DNA of 64,000 bases from Cercis canadensis (lineage: Eukaryota > Streptophyta > Magnoliopsida > Fabales > Fabaceae), in contig QAOA01001288.1 in NCBI GenBank assembly GCA_003255065.1, forward strand, positions 300,530 to 364,529, given 5' to 3'. This document shows positions 36,119 to 49,288 of this stretch, one piece after another; the first letter of the stretch is position 1; each line of letters begins with the position of its first letter. The notes under the pieces were generated by a model. It was not told where the DNA came from and did no database searches. It saw only the letters and a program-made list of their open reading frames with translations. The position numbers and the translations under genes are program-made.

Positions 36119-38564
36119 GAGGAGGGAACTAAGATTTGTTGTAAGCATGTTACTTTTTGCCATTTTTGGAATCAGTTTCATAAGTGGAATTCATTTGATG
36201 CTTGGTATCCGGCATCAGTTTCATTATATGATGTATATACACCTCAAGAATGTTAAGCAATAAAAACCCCGTATGCGCCTTGTGGTTACATTCAGTTTGG
36301 AGATTTACTAGAAGGAATTTAAAAATTTGTGTGATAAATGAAATTGTGACTTAGTGTTTTAGGTTGAGATGCACCTTGGAAGTGGAAATTTGCTTCATCA
36401 ATTCGTATTCGGGGTGTAAATAAGCACGGTTGTGTTTAGTGACTTGTTAAGATCTCTGCTATCTTTGAAACATAGATCCCTGCTTGGATTCAAACAAGTT
36501 GTCAAAAATACTGAGCTTGGCTCATTCCACTCCTACTTCTCATCACGCTTTATTTTGTCTGCTTTGCACTGTCCTTGTATTTGTAATAATGGGCTGACTT
36601 GCACATTGACCCACTAGGCAAGGATGTAAATCTGAGGCTGAAGCCCGTTGGCATATGGTTTGACATGAATCTTTATGACGTCACTTATTGCAGATTTCCC
36701 GTAATGATGCCGCCGGCCCCATATTTTATTTTGCTTTTTTTTTTTTTTTCCTTTTGCCCCTCCCCTTCTGAAAGCATATTTAATTTTGCTAGATAAAGAT
36801 AAAGGTTTTTTTCGTTTTAGTTTATTGTTTCTTTACCCTGGATTAAGGATTTGCGTTAATAATGAATTCTAATGTGTGGAATGCCCATCTCTCTATGATC
36901 TCAATTACCGTCTTTTGAATATTTGAAATATGATAATAGCTCGGTAGTCATCATGCACTTGACTAAATGATAGCCGTGCATGAACGGGAATTATTCCTTT
37001 TTAGAGTATTATTATCCCTTTCCTCTTTTGCAATTTCGAACGGAATAATGATTTCCTCAAGCTTCCTTTATACATTTATCATTTGTGCAAACTCAACAGA
37101 GTTACTACATTTACTCTCCAGTCGTCATGCACTTGACTTAAATTGATTGCTTTTCTGTCTTAATTATCTCGTCCAAGAATTATTGCTTTTGAAGAATATA
37201 ATCGTCCCCTTTCCTCTGCAACTTGCAATAAAATCAATCTACACTATCTGAACAATTTTGCTTTATGTAAACTATTCTATTGATTTGTCAAATTTGCTCT
37301 ATGCATTTGTCGTTAATGCAAATGCAAGTAGGTTGTGCATATTATGGTTCATTATGGCGTTAGAATATGATTAGAGAGAAGCTCTAATACGGTGGGAAAA
37401 GTTTTAACTCTGTGTTTGGCATATAAACCACGTAAATCATGTTCTTAGAAATTGGGTTGTGACTTGTGACTGTGTCCATAATAATAAAAAGAAATGGGTA
37501 GAAATGAATATGTGAAAACTGCAAACGGACCATGCCATGTGGAAATAAAACGTTTTTGGTTTGCAACCGTGCGAAAACCTTTTTCTGGGGCGGCAGGTTT
37601 TGTTGATCAACAGATACCTCGAATAAATTATCCAAAACATGAAGAATTTGTGCAAAATGGGTTAACTGTAGACATATTATACTATTAGATATTACCACAC
37701 ACGAATCTTTCCTAGATTTGAGGCCACTTGATGAAAGTGACCTAGTACACGCACCTCAAATAGGACAAACATACCTTCCTATACTAAAACCTAAATAATA
37801 GAGCAAGTCTTAGTCTACTGTTTCATATGACGACAAAGAAACAGTACCATTTTTTTTAGTCAGATATAGATGTTTAATGTTATCCAACTCACTAGTTTGG
37901 TTTTTGTTATAATGATAACTTTATATATTTATCTGTTTAGTCATTTTGTCATTGCCCTTCTGATCTTTCCTTTATACGTGAGATCAGAATCTGAATATGC
38001 AAGAAGGCATAACTTTAATTCCGAATCTAAATTTTAAAGAATATTCAGATAACAAGTTTAATTAATATTTGATGGATTGCGTGTCAAATGATGAATTTGT
38101 TTCTAGGAACTCACGAGTTTGCTTCTTATCGGATCATATCCATTTGGTCTAAATATAACAGAGGGTGGGGATTGATTTCTTTGTTTCCATTAATTCACAG
38201 ATACTATGAATTATTAATTGTTGATGATTTTATAAAATTGACACGAATTGCCACAGATTCTAATCCAAAGTTGAGACTGACAAGAGTTTTAATCAAAAAC
38301 TTAAAAGGGCATTCTTTAAATTCGCCTATATATACAACATATTGACAGAATAGAAGCACACAAAAAGTCTGAGGAAGAAAAGGACTCAACAAGCTCCAAA
38401 ATTTCAACTCAATGTACCTTACAAAAGTTGAATGATTCTGAAGAACTAAACAAAATTATTTCACATAATATTGGAAAAAGAAATTTAACAAAATGCTTAA
38501 CCCTAGAGAGGAAGAAGTACTACTTACTAAGATGAAAGACAATATAATGAAGAGAAACCAAAGC
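36119..38564. other. Intergenic, no gene seen
   Basis: Between the convergent p32 and C2H2 genes. Open stretches at 37384-37698 (minus) and 38088-38345 (plus) have no recognisable domain. The first 150 bases are p32 3' UTR. Confidence 0.45.
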
Positions 38565-39383
38565 CTAGAGCTTGAGGGACAAATCAAGCTGCTGCTTCAT
38601 CTCTTCATGATTCTTCTTCAAACGAGTTCCAGTTACCAAATATTCAGTGATTTCTTCTGTGGCTGCAGAACTCATCATCGTTTTTACCGTGTCAAATCTA
38701 CCTACACTGCCTCTTGATGTTGTTCTGTGAAAATTTTCCATAGCTAGTTTCCCTATTCCAGGTTGTTGATCAATAAGTGGTCTTGACCAACCATGGTGTC
38801 CATAAGTGCTTCCAATCGATATGTGAGGAGGCTTCTGGATCAAAGAGTGTGCTTGAATTCCAAGAGGTCTATTACAAGCACCATGGAGAGGTAGAGAGGC
38901 CATGCTTGTGTACCGGTGATTATGCAGAAAAGGGTGACCAAAAGCTGCTGCAGAAGCCATTACCTGTGTTCCTAATCTTTGTCCTCTTTTTGCTATTGAT
39001 CTCTCCCTCTTATGGGCATTTTGGTGTCCTCCAAGTGCTTGTGAACTGTAGAACTTTCTCTGACAGTAGTTGCAAGAGAAAACTCTTGGTTCAGCTTCAG
39101 AACCAAAAGGGTTTTCTGATGAAATTTTAGGCGAACCCGTATCAAAACAGTTGAAGAGATTGAGCTCTGTATTGCACCTAAGAGCAGAATCATCACCAGA
39201 GACATTCAGATCCAATAAAGTATCTAACTTTGCCTCTTTTTCTTCTTCATCTTCCTCAACAGATTGCTGCTGTTTCTTCTCTTGTGGATTCTGCAATGGT
39301 GTACTTGGACTAGGAGGAGCCTCTCGAGTAGAGAAGATGCTGGGGTTATCACACAGATATGGCTCGTTACTCAGTCTTTCCAT
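38565..39383 (-). CDS. Single C2H2 zinc-finger repressor with EAR motifs (ZFP1/3/4/7 type)
   Basis: An intronless nuclear protein of 272 residues with one plant-type zinc finger. FSCNYCQRKFYSSQALGGHQ gives ligands Cys104, Cys107, His120 and His124; QALGGH is the signature of plant C2H2 factors, and the helix continues NAHKRERSIAKR. Two EAR-type repression motifs are visible: LLDLNV (56-61) and the C-terminal LDLSLKL (266-272). These suggest recruitment of TOPLESS-like corepressors. An acidic EEDEEEKE stretch lies at about residues 43-50. The layout (one finger near the middle, C-terminal EAR) matches Arabidopsis ZFP1/3/4/7, which act in trichome, shoot and hormone responses. Which member is orthologous cannot be settled from the sequence alone. 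The ATG at 39381-39383 is the first in frame and starts MERLSNEPYLCD. Confidence 0.93.
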   Translation of the reverse strand: MERLSNEPYLCDNPSIFSTREAPPSPSTPLQNPQEKKQQQSVEEDEEEKEAKLDTLLDLNVSGDDSALRCNTELNLFNCFDTGSPKISSENPFGSEAEPRVFSCNYCQRKFYSSQALGGHQNAHKRERSIAKRGQRLGTQVMASAAAFGHPFLHNHRYTSMASLPLHGACNRPLGIQAHSLIQKPPHISIGSTYGHHGWSRPLIDQQPGIGKLAMENFHRTTSRGSVGRFDTVKTMMSSAATEEITEYLVTGTRLKKNHEEMKQQLDLSLKL

Positions 39384-42300
39384 GGCAGACTAGTTTGCTT
39401 CTCTTCCCCTTTGTTGGTGCTAGTTTAACAAATGCTTGTTTATTCTTGACACCGTAAAATGGATAAAAAAAAGGTGCATTGGTGGGAGATAAATGCTTTA
39501 TCCTATTCCTATATATGGAAGCTAAAATCTTTATGTTTGTTGAAACAGTGCTATAGTTCCTAGGAAACTTAATTGGTATTTCACTTTTGACTTTGATGGG
39601 AACTCAAGTGTTCGACCATGTGGGATGTGCTGTATAGCTTTATTTGTATTTCTACTTCCAAATAGTGGGCCACATACATGTAGACCAAAACAAAAATCGT
39701 CTATGTGAAGAGAAGCAATTATATGCTATCATTATTATACTATCTTCCTTTCAAATGTAGAGGGCTGCATATGAAATGTATGATTTTGAGGCTTTTCTTA
39801 ATCAACGTCAGCAAATTAAATGAGTCCCTGCCTCTGCCTCTGTCATTTGTTCATGCAGAGTCACATTGTGGGATCATTAAGGTAGCGTTTGGTGATGGCC
39901 ATTGGACTGATATCAACCAAGTGTTGACGGCTTGAAAGTACCTCAATCATATGGAAGACAAGCCAAACATGGTCGTCTAGACCAAACAACTTTCCTGTGT
40001 ACTTCAAGCCAGAGCACTATGTCCCCATTTTTTTTAAGATTGTCCCTCTCCATCTATAATCTTAAAGATCTTTGCTTTTTCACTTCTTCTTTCTGTGCTG
40101 CATTTTCATTTGTCCTCCTATTGCTTATAATACAAACGATTCAACTACTACTCCACTTACTGTTTCATCTGCAACAGCACTAAGTCAAAATCTAGTTATT
40201 TACAAAATAGAAGTTAAACAGAATTTTTACCCTGAGCTTAACCATTCTTTACCCCTCAAGCTATGATTTCCAAAATCCTCAATTTTTTTTTTTAATCAGT
40301 AAACTTGGCCCACTGGTAATAAGATTATATATGGTAGTTTGAAGAAGGGAAAAAAGAAGCGAAAGGAAAGAAAAAAAATCGTATGTGATCTGTCGTATTG
40401 TGGAGAAGGGGACAAATGGCCGACAATTAAAAGGGGAAGCTGATATGGAGTCCCTCTTATGCCATCCATGGACCATGATAGTGGTATTCTGTATAAGTTT
40501 ACATTATGATTAATTTAAGAGGATCAAATCTTCAAGTTAATCTTTTGGTTTAGGTATAACTTTGGCTTTTGCATTATATAATTATTGTTACCACAATCAC
40601 AAGTCATTTTTGGCAACTTTAATTACCCAAAGTCCTAACCCCACCTTAGAGGGTGATGAGTGAGTTTTGGAATATAAAGTAATATAATTTCCATTGCCAT
40701 TGGGCAAACAACTCCTATGATTCCATGTTAATATGTTCAGCTGTCTCATCAAACACATAGAACCAAATCTCTTTTGGAGATCTCTCTGTCTCTGAATTAG
40801 TCCACATTCAAAAGCTCCCCAAAAAAGAAGCCCGCAAAGTTCCGATCCATTCCATCACCTTCCCTCTCGTCCTTAAAAAATATCTTGAGGATATATCAAA
40901 CTTCTACAAACATAACAACTTTAATCTTCTCTTACTTTTTTCTCTTCTCTTCTATCTATTCACCCACACTCAAATTAATGGTCCTCTAAGCTCTCTTTAT
41001 CTCTCAGATTATGACAAATCAGAACATATGGCTTGGACTTGATGCTCACCTAGTTGAGACTTTTGAGAGATTATTCTTATTTTAAAGTTAGGACATATCA
41101 TAAATTTTAACAAAAAAATTATAATAATATTTACAGATTATTTATCAACAGTAAAATTTGAACCTAAATCTTACAAGTAAAATATTTTGATCTTTATTAA
41201 TTAAACCAACTCTTTTCGTAATTATATTATAGATAACACACTAAAAAATCGTATTCATTTTCTCTTTCAATATTCGCCTTTTACCCTTTTTCTTTATCTT
41301 TGTGCATCGTCTAGTTTACCATTTATCCTCAGTTCCCATTCACACGCACTGAAAAGTCGTTTTTCTAATTTATAGTTTCCCCCCCTTTTTTTTTTTTTAT
41401 GCAAAATGTGGAACGACTGTGAAAGAATCTGTAGCAAGTTGTTAAAAAGGTCAAGCATGTGGCTAAAAAGTAAAAACAAATGCGGCGTAGAGGTTCAAAT
41501 GTGTACTCTAACGACATTATAAAAATAATGAAAATTAATGGGATAACAAGAACAGTTGGCAATGCAATGATGCATCAAAATATACGACAACGACTTACTG
41601 CCGTTCGCGGAAACGACATATTTTTGTTCCCCGTTGATGATGTAAATGATGAGTTAGCATCTAGTCAACTGGTTGCCATCAATCCAGTAATCACATTCAC
41701 AACAACAGGCAAGTTTAGTTCCTATTAGTCGGTGACGGTGCACGTGACCTTAATGTTCAGTCGTTTTCCAATTTCTTACTTGACGAAATGGCAAACAACA
41801 TGAACATCCTCCAATTATACTTATTGTATGTCTTTATTGGAGTCCTTTTTTCCTTAAAAAAAATAAAAATTTCTTAAGTGTACGGTAAGGAGTAAGGACA
41901 GTTTTCTGTATTTTAAATTGTATGATTCCTTCAAATTTCGTGGGTTAAATTTTTCTGCTCTATATAAAATTATAATACATGTCAAAGAGAGTAAAAGTCG
42001 CTGCTATTATTATAATTGGGCCAGAAACATGCTCATCAACATAAGGAAATCATGGCAGGTTCAATCATCAATGAAACTACGTATTCTTTATCTCTCATAA
42101 ATAATTTGATAAAAGGAGTTACAGAACTTTGAACAAACAGATTTGTTAGCTGTCTCTCTTGACAAATTGTCATCTCACTCACTTTTGTAAATTATCATAG
42201 GTTAAAAATATACAAGTCCCTGTTAAAAGTGGCAAGCAGTAAAAATATTCTTTTACTGTTTTTGGGTCAAAGAGCAGAGAATATCAGTGAAGGGTGCTTT

Positions 42301-43244
42301 TTATTTTTAACGGCAGGTCCAATAATTCATCACCAAAGTCTGTGCCATTTTCAAATGTAAAAAACACAAGGACACAATTAAGCCCAAATATAAGTTGAAA
42401 AAAAACAAAAGGAAAAGCAAAGTCTAAGCCCAATAAGAATGCGACTTATTGCTATAAACACAGTGATATGTGCCCTCATGAATTAGTCAACAAAATGGTC
42501 CATACCATGAAAGAGAGAAAGGGTGGGGCGGAAAGGGGAAGCAAATGAAGTTACCTGTTTGATTTCTTTCTTTTTTAGTCAAAGGATTGCACTAACTGCA
42601 CTCAAAAACCATGTGTTTTTGTACCCGACATCAACATGCATGCTTCCTAATCCATTCTTATTGGTGAATCAGAGCATCAAAACTGTTTAACTCTGCCCAC
42701 AACAAATTACTACAACTGCAGTCCATTTGGTCCCTTTCTTTCAAAGAAAAACAACAAATGAAGCTTAAAACCTTTCACACACAGGAAAGACGGACACAAT
42801 TTTTTAATTTACATAATCAACTAATATAATCTAGGCAGCAAATTGATCAAAATAATACCATTAGATAAATTATTTATCCAAATGGTGCACATTCAAAACT
42901 ATTTACCTAAAATGGGCACTTTTAATTTTTTTTATTAATATCTGAATCAGAATGGATTACGCTTTTGCTGGTGTAAAACGTGTAAGAATTAATCACGCTT
43001 TAGGAGAATTTTCTTCAACGCGTGATTACTGTTTACTGAAAATTTCTGCCAACTCAATCATGTTTTTCCCCCCATTCAAGTCACGGTTTACCCTCTTTTA
43101 TAGTCACGATTTTGTCATTTTAAGTCACGTTTTTGGGTCAAATTGAGGTCACGTTTTTGAGCTCAAATGGGTCACATTTTTCACCCCTCCCCCTCTAAAC
43201 CGTGATCCCACCTCCCCCCCCCCCCTCCCCCCCATAAAAAAAAA
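39384..43244. other. Intergenic to assembly gap, no gene seen
   Basis: AT-rich. Open stretches at 39705-40266, 41294-41728 and 42952-43146 show no family resemblance. The right end is a degenerate 23-bp tandem array, followed by C and A homopolymer runs and then the gap. Confidence 0.45.
43058..43195. repeat. Degenerate ~23-bp tandem array next to the gap
   Basis: Six units start at 43058, 43081, 43104, 43125, 43149 and 43172, spaced 23, 23, 21, 24 and 23 bases. Each begins TCA(C/T)(G/A), mostly followed by a T-run; the better copies continue as TCACGTTTTTGnnnTCAAAT. Just upstream, AATCACGC (42991-42998) and GCGTGATT (43020-43027) form an inverted repeat. The array runs into a C-rich, then A-rich run and the N gap. 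Confidence 0.75.
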
Positions 43245-44179
43245 NNNNNNNNNNNNNNNNNNNNNNNNNNNNNNNNNNNNNNNNNNNNNNNNNNNNNNNN
43301 NNNNNNNNNNNNNNNNNNNNNNNNNNNNNNNNNNNNNNNNNNNNNNNNNNNNNNNNNNNNNNNNNNNNNNNNNNNNNNNNNNNNNNNNNNNNNNNNNNNN
43401 NNNNNNNNNNNNNNNNNNNNNNNNNNNNNNNNNNNNNNNNNNNNNNNNNNNNNNNNNNNNNNNNNNNNNNNNNNNNNNNNNNNNNNNNNNNNNNNNNNNN
43501 NNNNNNNNNNNNNNNNNNNNNNNNNNNNNNNNNNNNNNNNNNNNNNNNNNNNNNNNNNNNNNNNNNNNNNNNNNNNNNNNNNNNNNNNNNNNNNNNNNNN
43601 NNNNNNNNNNNNNNNNNNNNNNNNNNNNNNNNNNNNNNNNNNNNNNNNNNNNNNNNNNNNNNNNNNNNNNNNNNNNNNNNNNNNNNNNNNNNNNNNNNNN
43701 NNNNNNNNNNNNNNNNNNNNNNNNNNNNNNNNNNNNNNNNNNNNNNNNNNNNNNNNNNNNNNNNNNNNNNNNNNNNNNNNNNNNNNNNNNNNNNNNNNNN
43801 NNNNNNNNNNNNNNNNNNNNNNNNNNNNNNNNNNNNNNNNNNNNNNNNNNNNNNNNNNNNNNNNNNNNNNNNNNNNNNNNNNNNNNNNNNNNNNNNNNNN
43901 NNNNNNNNNNNNNNNNNNNNNNNNNNNNNNNNNNNNNNNNNNNNNNNNNNNNNNNNNNNNNNNNNNNNNNNNNNNNNNNNNNNNNNNNNNNNNNNNNNNN
44001 NNNNNNNNNNNNNNNNNNNNNNNNNNNNNNNNNNNNNNNNNNNNNNNNNNNNNNNNNNNNNNNNNNNNNNNNNNNNNNNNNNNNNNNNNNNNNNNNNNNN
44101 NNNNNNNNNNNNNNNNNNNNNNNNNNNNNNNNNNNNNNNNNNNNNNNNNNNNNNNNNNNNNNNNNNNNNNNNNNNNNNN
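43245..44179. other. Assembly gap (935 N)
   Basis: Unknown sequence. Preceded by tandem repeats and homopolymers, which probably caused the break. Confidence 0.99.
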
Positions 44180-44448
44180 TCCTACTGTTATATCATTCTA
44201 GACGTTTTGACTTGAATTTTATTGGTTACCTTGTCCAATTTTGGTTCCATGTGTTTGATTTCATCCACTTAAATATAATGCTCAGTGGACGGTTCAAACC
44301 CACTTTGCAAGAATTCGAACACTACCCTCCAATCACAAATGCCACCAAAATAAAATATCATACTTGTCTTCGATGAATCTCATGGTCATGGGCTACGCAC
44401 TCTAATGCTATATATTTAGTTACTGCTTTCATCTCATCTTAACTCAAA
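44180..44448 (+). promoter_or_regulatory. Visible promoter of the chitinase gene
   Basis: TATATATT at 44409-44416 is a possible TATA box, about 33 bases before the start codon, which would leave a very short 5' UTR. A W-box core TTGACT lies at 44207-44212, fitting WRKY control of defence genes. The rest of the promoter is in the gap. Confidence 0.45.
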
Positions 44449-45782
44449 ATGACGACTATGGCCGCCCAAAACCTGATACCCCTTTTAGTTCTTATTATCT
44501 TCCACGTGTTTGTGAAAAGTTCTGAATCAGTTTCTTCATATAATTTGTCACCAACATTCCCAAGGCGGTTTCCACCTTATCAAGGAGTTAGAGCTGCATA
44601 TTGGCCTTCATTAGACTTCTCAGCCTCTTCCATTGAGACCAAGTACTTCACCCACATTTACTATGCATTCCTCCTACCAGACCGAGACACTTACAAGGTC
44701 AATATCACCGAATCTGACCAAACAAAGATACCCGAGTTAATCAACGGCCTCCGTCACCAATACCCGCCAGTGAAGACTCTGTTATCAATTGGAGGAGGTG
44801 GCAACGACCCAACTGTGTTCGCAGCCATGGCAAAAACCCAGCGAACCCGCGGAGTCTTCATCAATTCTACAATCCAAGTGGCTCGCCAATATGGGTTTGA
44901 TGGAATTGACTTGGATTGGGAATTCCCGGCGAACAAGAAAGACATGGCAAACCTTGCTCTGTTATACGGAGAATGGTATGAAGCTCTGGTTTTGGATGCT
45001 AAGATTCACCGAAAGCCACGCTTGCTTTTAACATCTGCAGTTTACTATGCCTCAAGAATGGTGGGACTTGGAGATGAGCCAAGATCATATCCAGCTGAAG
45101 CAATTCGGAAATATTTGGACTGGGTTAGCCCTATGTGCTTTGACTATCATGGGTCCTGGGACAATTTTACAGGGGTCAACGCAGCACTGTATGATCCCAA
45201 TAGCACTATAAGCACCCACTTTGGAATCGGGTCGTGGATCCAAGCCGGTGTGCCACGCGAAAAGCTCGTAATGGGTTTGCCCTTGTATGGGCGCACGTGG
45301 GAGCTCCAGGATCCGAATGTTCACTGGATTGGGGCACCCGCTGTTGGGATTGGACCTGGGAATGAAGGTACTATGGATTATAACAAAGTAATTGAGTTTA
45401 ACGAGGAGAATGATGCTAATGTTGTGTATGATCTGGTAAGCGTCTCCTATTATTCTTATGCGGGGGATTCTTGGATCACCTACGATGATGTCCGCTCCAT
45501 TAAAAAGAAGGTTCAATTTGCTCGCTCACTGGCCTTACGTGGCTATTTTTTTTGGGCCCTTGGCAAGGACAAGGATTGGACCATCTCAAGACAAGGTACA
45601 TTTCCTGCTCTTCTTCACTTCTTCTCTTCCTTTTCATTATCTTTTCTCCCTATTTTTCCTAAAATATAGCATTTTCTATTAGCAGAATATATAAAATTTT
45701 GCCATTATTTCCTTTTAACTGCAGCTTACGTTACGCTTATCACTTTGTTTTTTCTGCAGCTTCATATGCATGGGGACACTAA
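44449..45782 (+). CDS. Class V chitinase (glycoside hydrolase family 18)
   Basis: A secreted GH18 endo-type chitinase that cleaves beta-1,4-linked N-acetylglucosamine. Exons 44449-45595 and 45760-45782; the GT-AG intron splits an Ala codon. The product is 389 residues. Residues 1 to about 27 form a signal peptide (hydrophobic LIPLLVLIIFHVFV). The GH18 barrel follows, with VRAAYWPS, TLLSIGGGG (111-118 region), the catalytic DGIDLDWE at 151-158 with Glu158 as acid/base, MCFDYHG (229-235), and GYFFWALGKD near the end. All DxxDxDxE residues are intact, so activity is expected. The C-terminus ASYAWGH comes from the tiny second exon. NxS/T sites such as NITE suggest glycosylation. The ATG is the first in frame. 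Plant class V chitinases act in defence and in breakdown of chitin or Nod-factor-like oligomers; which applies here is not known. Confidence 0.95.
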
Positions 45783-47594
45783 CGGCTCTAAGGATAATGA
45801 ATATCTAATATTTTATTTTCCATCATTGTTTTAAGGCTTATGTAACTTGCTGAAATATTATTTAGCTCAAAATCACGTAATTCTCAATCTTGATACAGAA
45901 TCACATTACCACGCACTACAGGAATAAACTTTTAGTGTCCAAATTGTATTTGGTATTACCATATATTTATGCCATTTTCGTATTATCTATTGGTATTATC
46001 CTTAAAAAAAATAAAATTACCTTTTGCCTAAATATACTTGTTTAAAAGTCAATTACTATATCATTTTCTTCATACCCATTAATTTTTCTTTAACCCTTAT
46101 TTTCTTCATACCACAACCTTCTATTTTCCCATGTAAGAATAAACATGGAATGGAATCTCTACAATATTTCTTACATAACAAAGCTTACAGTTGCAATTTG
46201 CAGACATACATTTTTCTATATGCAAAATCACATAAAATTACTTCTGATTTTATCTTGCTTTTGTTCGTTTCGTCCAGTATCTAAACGAACCTCAGATCTG
46301 TGATATTTGTTTTAACGATATTATCTCTATTTTGGTTTTTTTTAGAAAGCCTAATCTATTTTTTCTTTTTAGCTAATAGGATAAGAAAATCCCAACGAAA
46401 ATGAAACATCAAACCAAATAGGAAACATTGATATGATGGGCCAAACCGACAATAGGGGGCCCCGCACAATCCAAGCCCATTTGGCATAGTCATGGGCTAA
46501 TACAAAAGAAAATTTTGTATAGTTGATGCATAATATTGAGCTTCAGTGATTGGGCTTATCATATTTAAACCAGGCCCAAACAATTTTTGAGCCATCCAAT
46601 GGTACGGAAGTGTTCTGAAAAAATTATAAGAAAAAAAAAGTTAGTAGTCTCATTAATTTTCTGTTTAAAGTCAGCAAAACTGAGCAAGTTTTCTTTATAT
46701 TGAAATAAAAAAATAATAATAATCATGGGTCATTGATAATGAGTTATGCCCCCAAAAAGAAAGGCGAAGAGGAAGTCATGTGGGTTGAAGAAAAGCAAAG
46801 AATCCCAAGATTTTGTGCCCAAGAATGAATCTTTAAGATATGGTTATTATATAAGGCAGAGGTTATGATGCAAAATTGAAGGGCATTTGAATATTAGTGG
46901 AAGATGAATGATGGTGGCTTGGATAATCATCTATTAGCTCATTGGGATCTTGTTTGGATACACATAATGCGTGAGGATCTTCCAACATGTGATTTGAAGA
47001 GGCAACTCCAAGGAACTCACTTTCTCTTCAATCTTTTTTTTTTTTTATATCAATATTCTTGTCTTGATTTCTTCAACATGTTTGCTACTTCATATCTTTA
47101 ACTAGGTGTGTACTTAGAGGCTACCATCATTATTGTATAATGTTTTCTTACGCTATGAATTCTTGTCCTTTCTAAAGTTTATAGCAAAGCTAAAGAAATG
47201 TGAGTCAAAATCAAATTAATTATTTAGTTATCAGGTTATATCTATGGCCAGCTAGGTAAGATTGTCCTTATCGATTTAACTTTAAGGGTAATGTTTTATT
47301 AACTGTGGGATTTATTAAATATATAAATAAGTAATGGGTTTGCAGTTGGATTAAAGCTCCTTAGATAAACTATTCAAAGGCCAATCTCTTAGGGAACCCC
47401 ACAGTATAAACAAAAGATAAACATCAACATCCTGTAATTATATAACTTTTCTCCACTCCAAGGGGCACAGACAACAATCAACTTAGTGGGCATTCAACTA
47501 AGAGATTTTGATTTGTTTGGTAGCCTTGTTTTCATTGTCCATTCTTCACCAACCCCTTCCCAAAGTGCTTCTCTTATGTTTCGATGACTCATAG

Positions 47595-47616
47595 CTCTCT
47601 CTCTCTCTCTCTCTCT
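47595..47616. repeat. (CT)11 microsatellite
   Basis: Perfect dinucleotide run of 22 bases. Confidence 0.95.
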
Positions 47617-49072
47617 GTCTTTGCTTTTACACATACATACTGTAGACGCACAAAACTGTTTTTCACGTGAATCAATTATAACTTCATCTATAAAAAACAA
47701 GAAGCCCATCTTCAATTTTAAAGCAAAAAAAAATTATATTCCACGTTTGTTTCCAAATTTTCTTTTGGAATTTACCGGAACATATATAATTTATTTCCAA
47801 AGTTTTATTACTTTTCAATTAAGGGTTTAAACTTGCTTAAAAGGAGCATTAAGCCAAAAGTGAGCAGCAGAAATAGGCTGCGCCTAAAACTGAAAAGGTA
47901 TTATATATATATATTTAGCTTAAGGCTAGTTTTGCAGCCGTGAAGCACGTTCATGCTTTGCTCTGTTGAATGTTGATGACTAGCCACTAGCTACTCTGTT
48001 TCTGTTCTGAGCTAAAAGCTCTTCTTCTTTGCAGTGGTCCCCTCTGGCTTTGGGTGGCCACCACAACCACAAAACTATACAACGAACAAACATCACCTTC
48101 AAACCAAATGGATCCAAAAGAGATATTCCGTTAATTTGGTCATCGGTGAAAACTTGTAACTCTGACGAATTCCGAAGTATCTTCAATAAAGAAAATCTCA
48201 GAAAGGGAATTATTACAGAACTTCAAAACAGTATTGAGTGTTGACTCTAATTACTAATTAGTCCCTTGTTATTAATTGTATATTAAGGTAATATTCTATA
48301 TTTAGTATCTTGTTATTGGACCCTTTCAATAACAATATCCCAAAAAAGGGTCGTTTTAAATTTCAAAAAGTCTTATAAATGCCTAGTTTAAAACTATTGA
48401 TTATCAGACATTAAAGGGTTATAAGGACATTGACATTGATGAAAATTGAAGGTGCAATTTGAAAGTTTTAGCATCCAATTATGGAGTGCAATAGTGAGAG
48501 ATAGCGAACAATATATTTACCGTAATTATAGTTGGGCTATTAATGCCTAAAATTTGGCCATAGTAATTATGTTGTCATATAAATTAATGGAAAATAGCTC
48601 TCCGCAGGTGTAACTACTAACTAGGCTTCGAATAAGGCTTTCCCTTAACTAGAATTAAAGGGAAAACCTCGGAATATTTTTGTTGGGCAAAGAAAAACCA
48701 AACTAACTTGTTGACCTAAAAATGATCAAAGTAACTGGAAAAACAAAAAGTTTTACAAGTCAACATTTAACATTTTAATCCACAAGACAAGTTGTTCCTT
48801 AATCAGTAAATCCAGGCACCGTCCAACACTTCTCGTTACAGTGCGTGATTGTTACGCGTGGGTTTTCCCCGCAAATTTCAAAAAATTGCATCTTGATTCC
48901 TGGTATCTAATTCTAGCTAAAACGAGAAAGAAGGTCCCTTTCCGTCAAGTCTGCATTATTCAATCAGCTTTCACAGTCCATACATAGTTATAGTTACAGA
49001 TTCTATTTCTTTCTCCTTCTACTGTTACAGACACACATAAGGAGAAAGACAGCGACTTTTTTCTTTAAATTA

Positions 49073-49144
49073 ATGGTATTTCTTTACATCACATTCGCTT
49101 CACCTCCCCCTCTCTCTGTTACAGATTTATTCGTTACACTTTGA
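49073..49144 (+). other. Possible upstream open reading frame in the response-regulator leader
   Basis: ATG at 49073 opens a 23-codon frame ending TGA at 49142-49144, about 145 bases before the main start. It matters only if the transcript begins upstream of 49073, which cannot be seen from sequence. Confidence 0.3.
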
Positions 49145-49288
49145 AAATCCCTTTTTTCCCAGTATCTCTTCTGTTTCATAGATTCTGGGTTTTGGTTTTA
49201 GACCCATAAAACAGAGATCATTATAGTGTAAAGTTAAAGCCCTTTAAACTCTTTTTCCTTTTCATTTGTGAATTCTACTGTGGAGAAA

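Larger units (their letters stand above)
45783..49288. other. Intergenic, no gene seen
   Basis: AT-rich. A CT microsatellite lies at 47595-47616. Open stretches at 46024-46284, 46904-47101, 47494-47830 and 47980-48244 have no recognisable domain. The last 250-300 bases are pyrimidine-rich and likely the 5' UTR of the response regulator. Confidence 0.45.

Noticed and set aside
43058-43195. CRISPR-like regularly spaced repeats
   Set aside because: Plant nuclear DNA, units degenerate along their whole length, and no distinct repeat-spacer structure.
44291-44301. tRNA B-box-like GGTTCAAACCC
   Set aside because: No A-box or cloverleaf stems at the right distance upstream.
49268-49288. Earlier start for the response regulator
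   Set aside because: The upstream extension begins with GTG, not ATG; the ATG at 49289 matches the family start MTVE.
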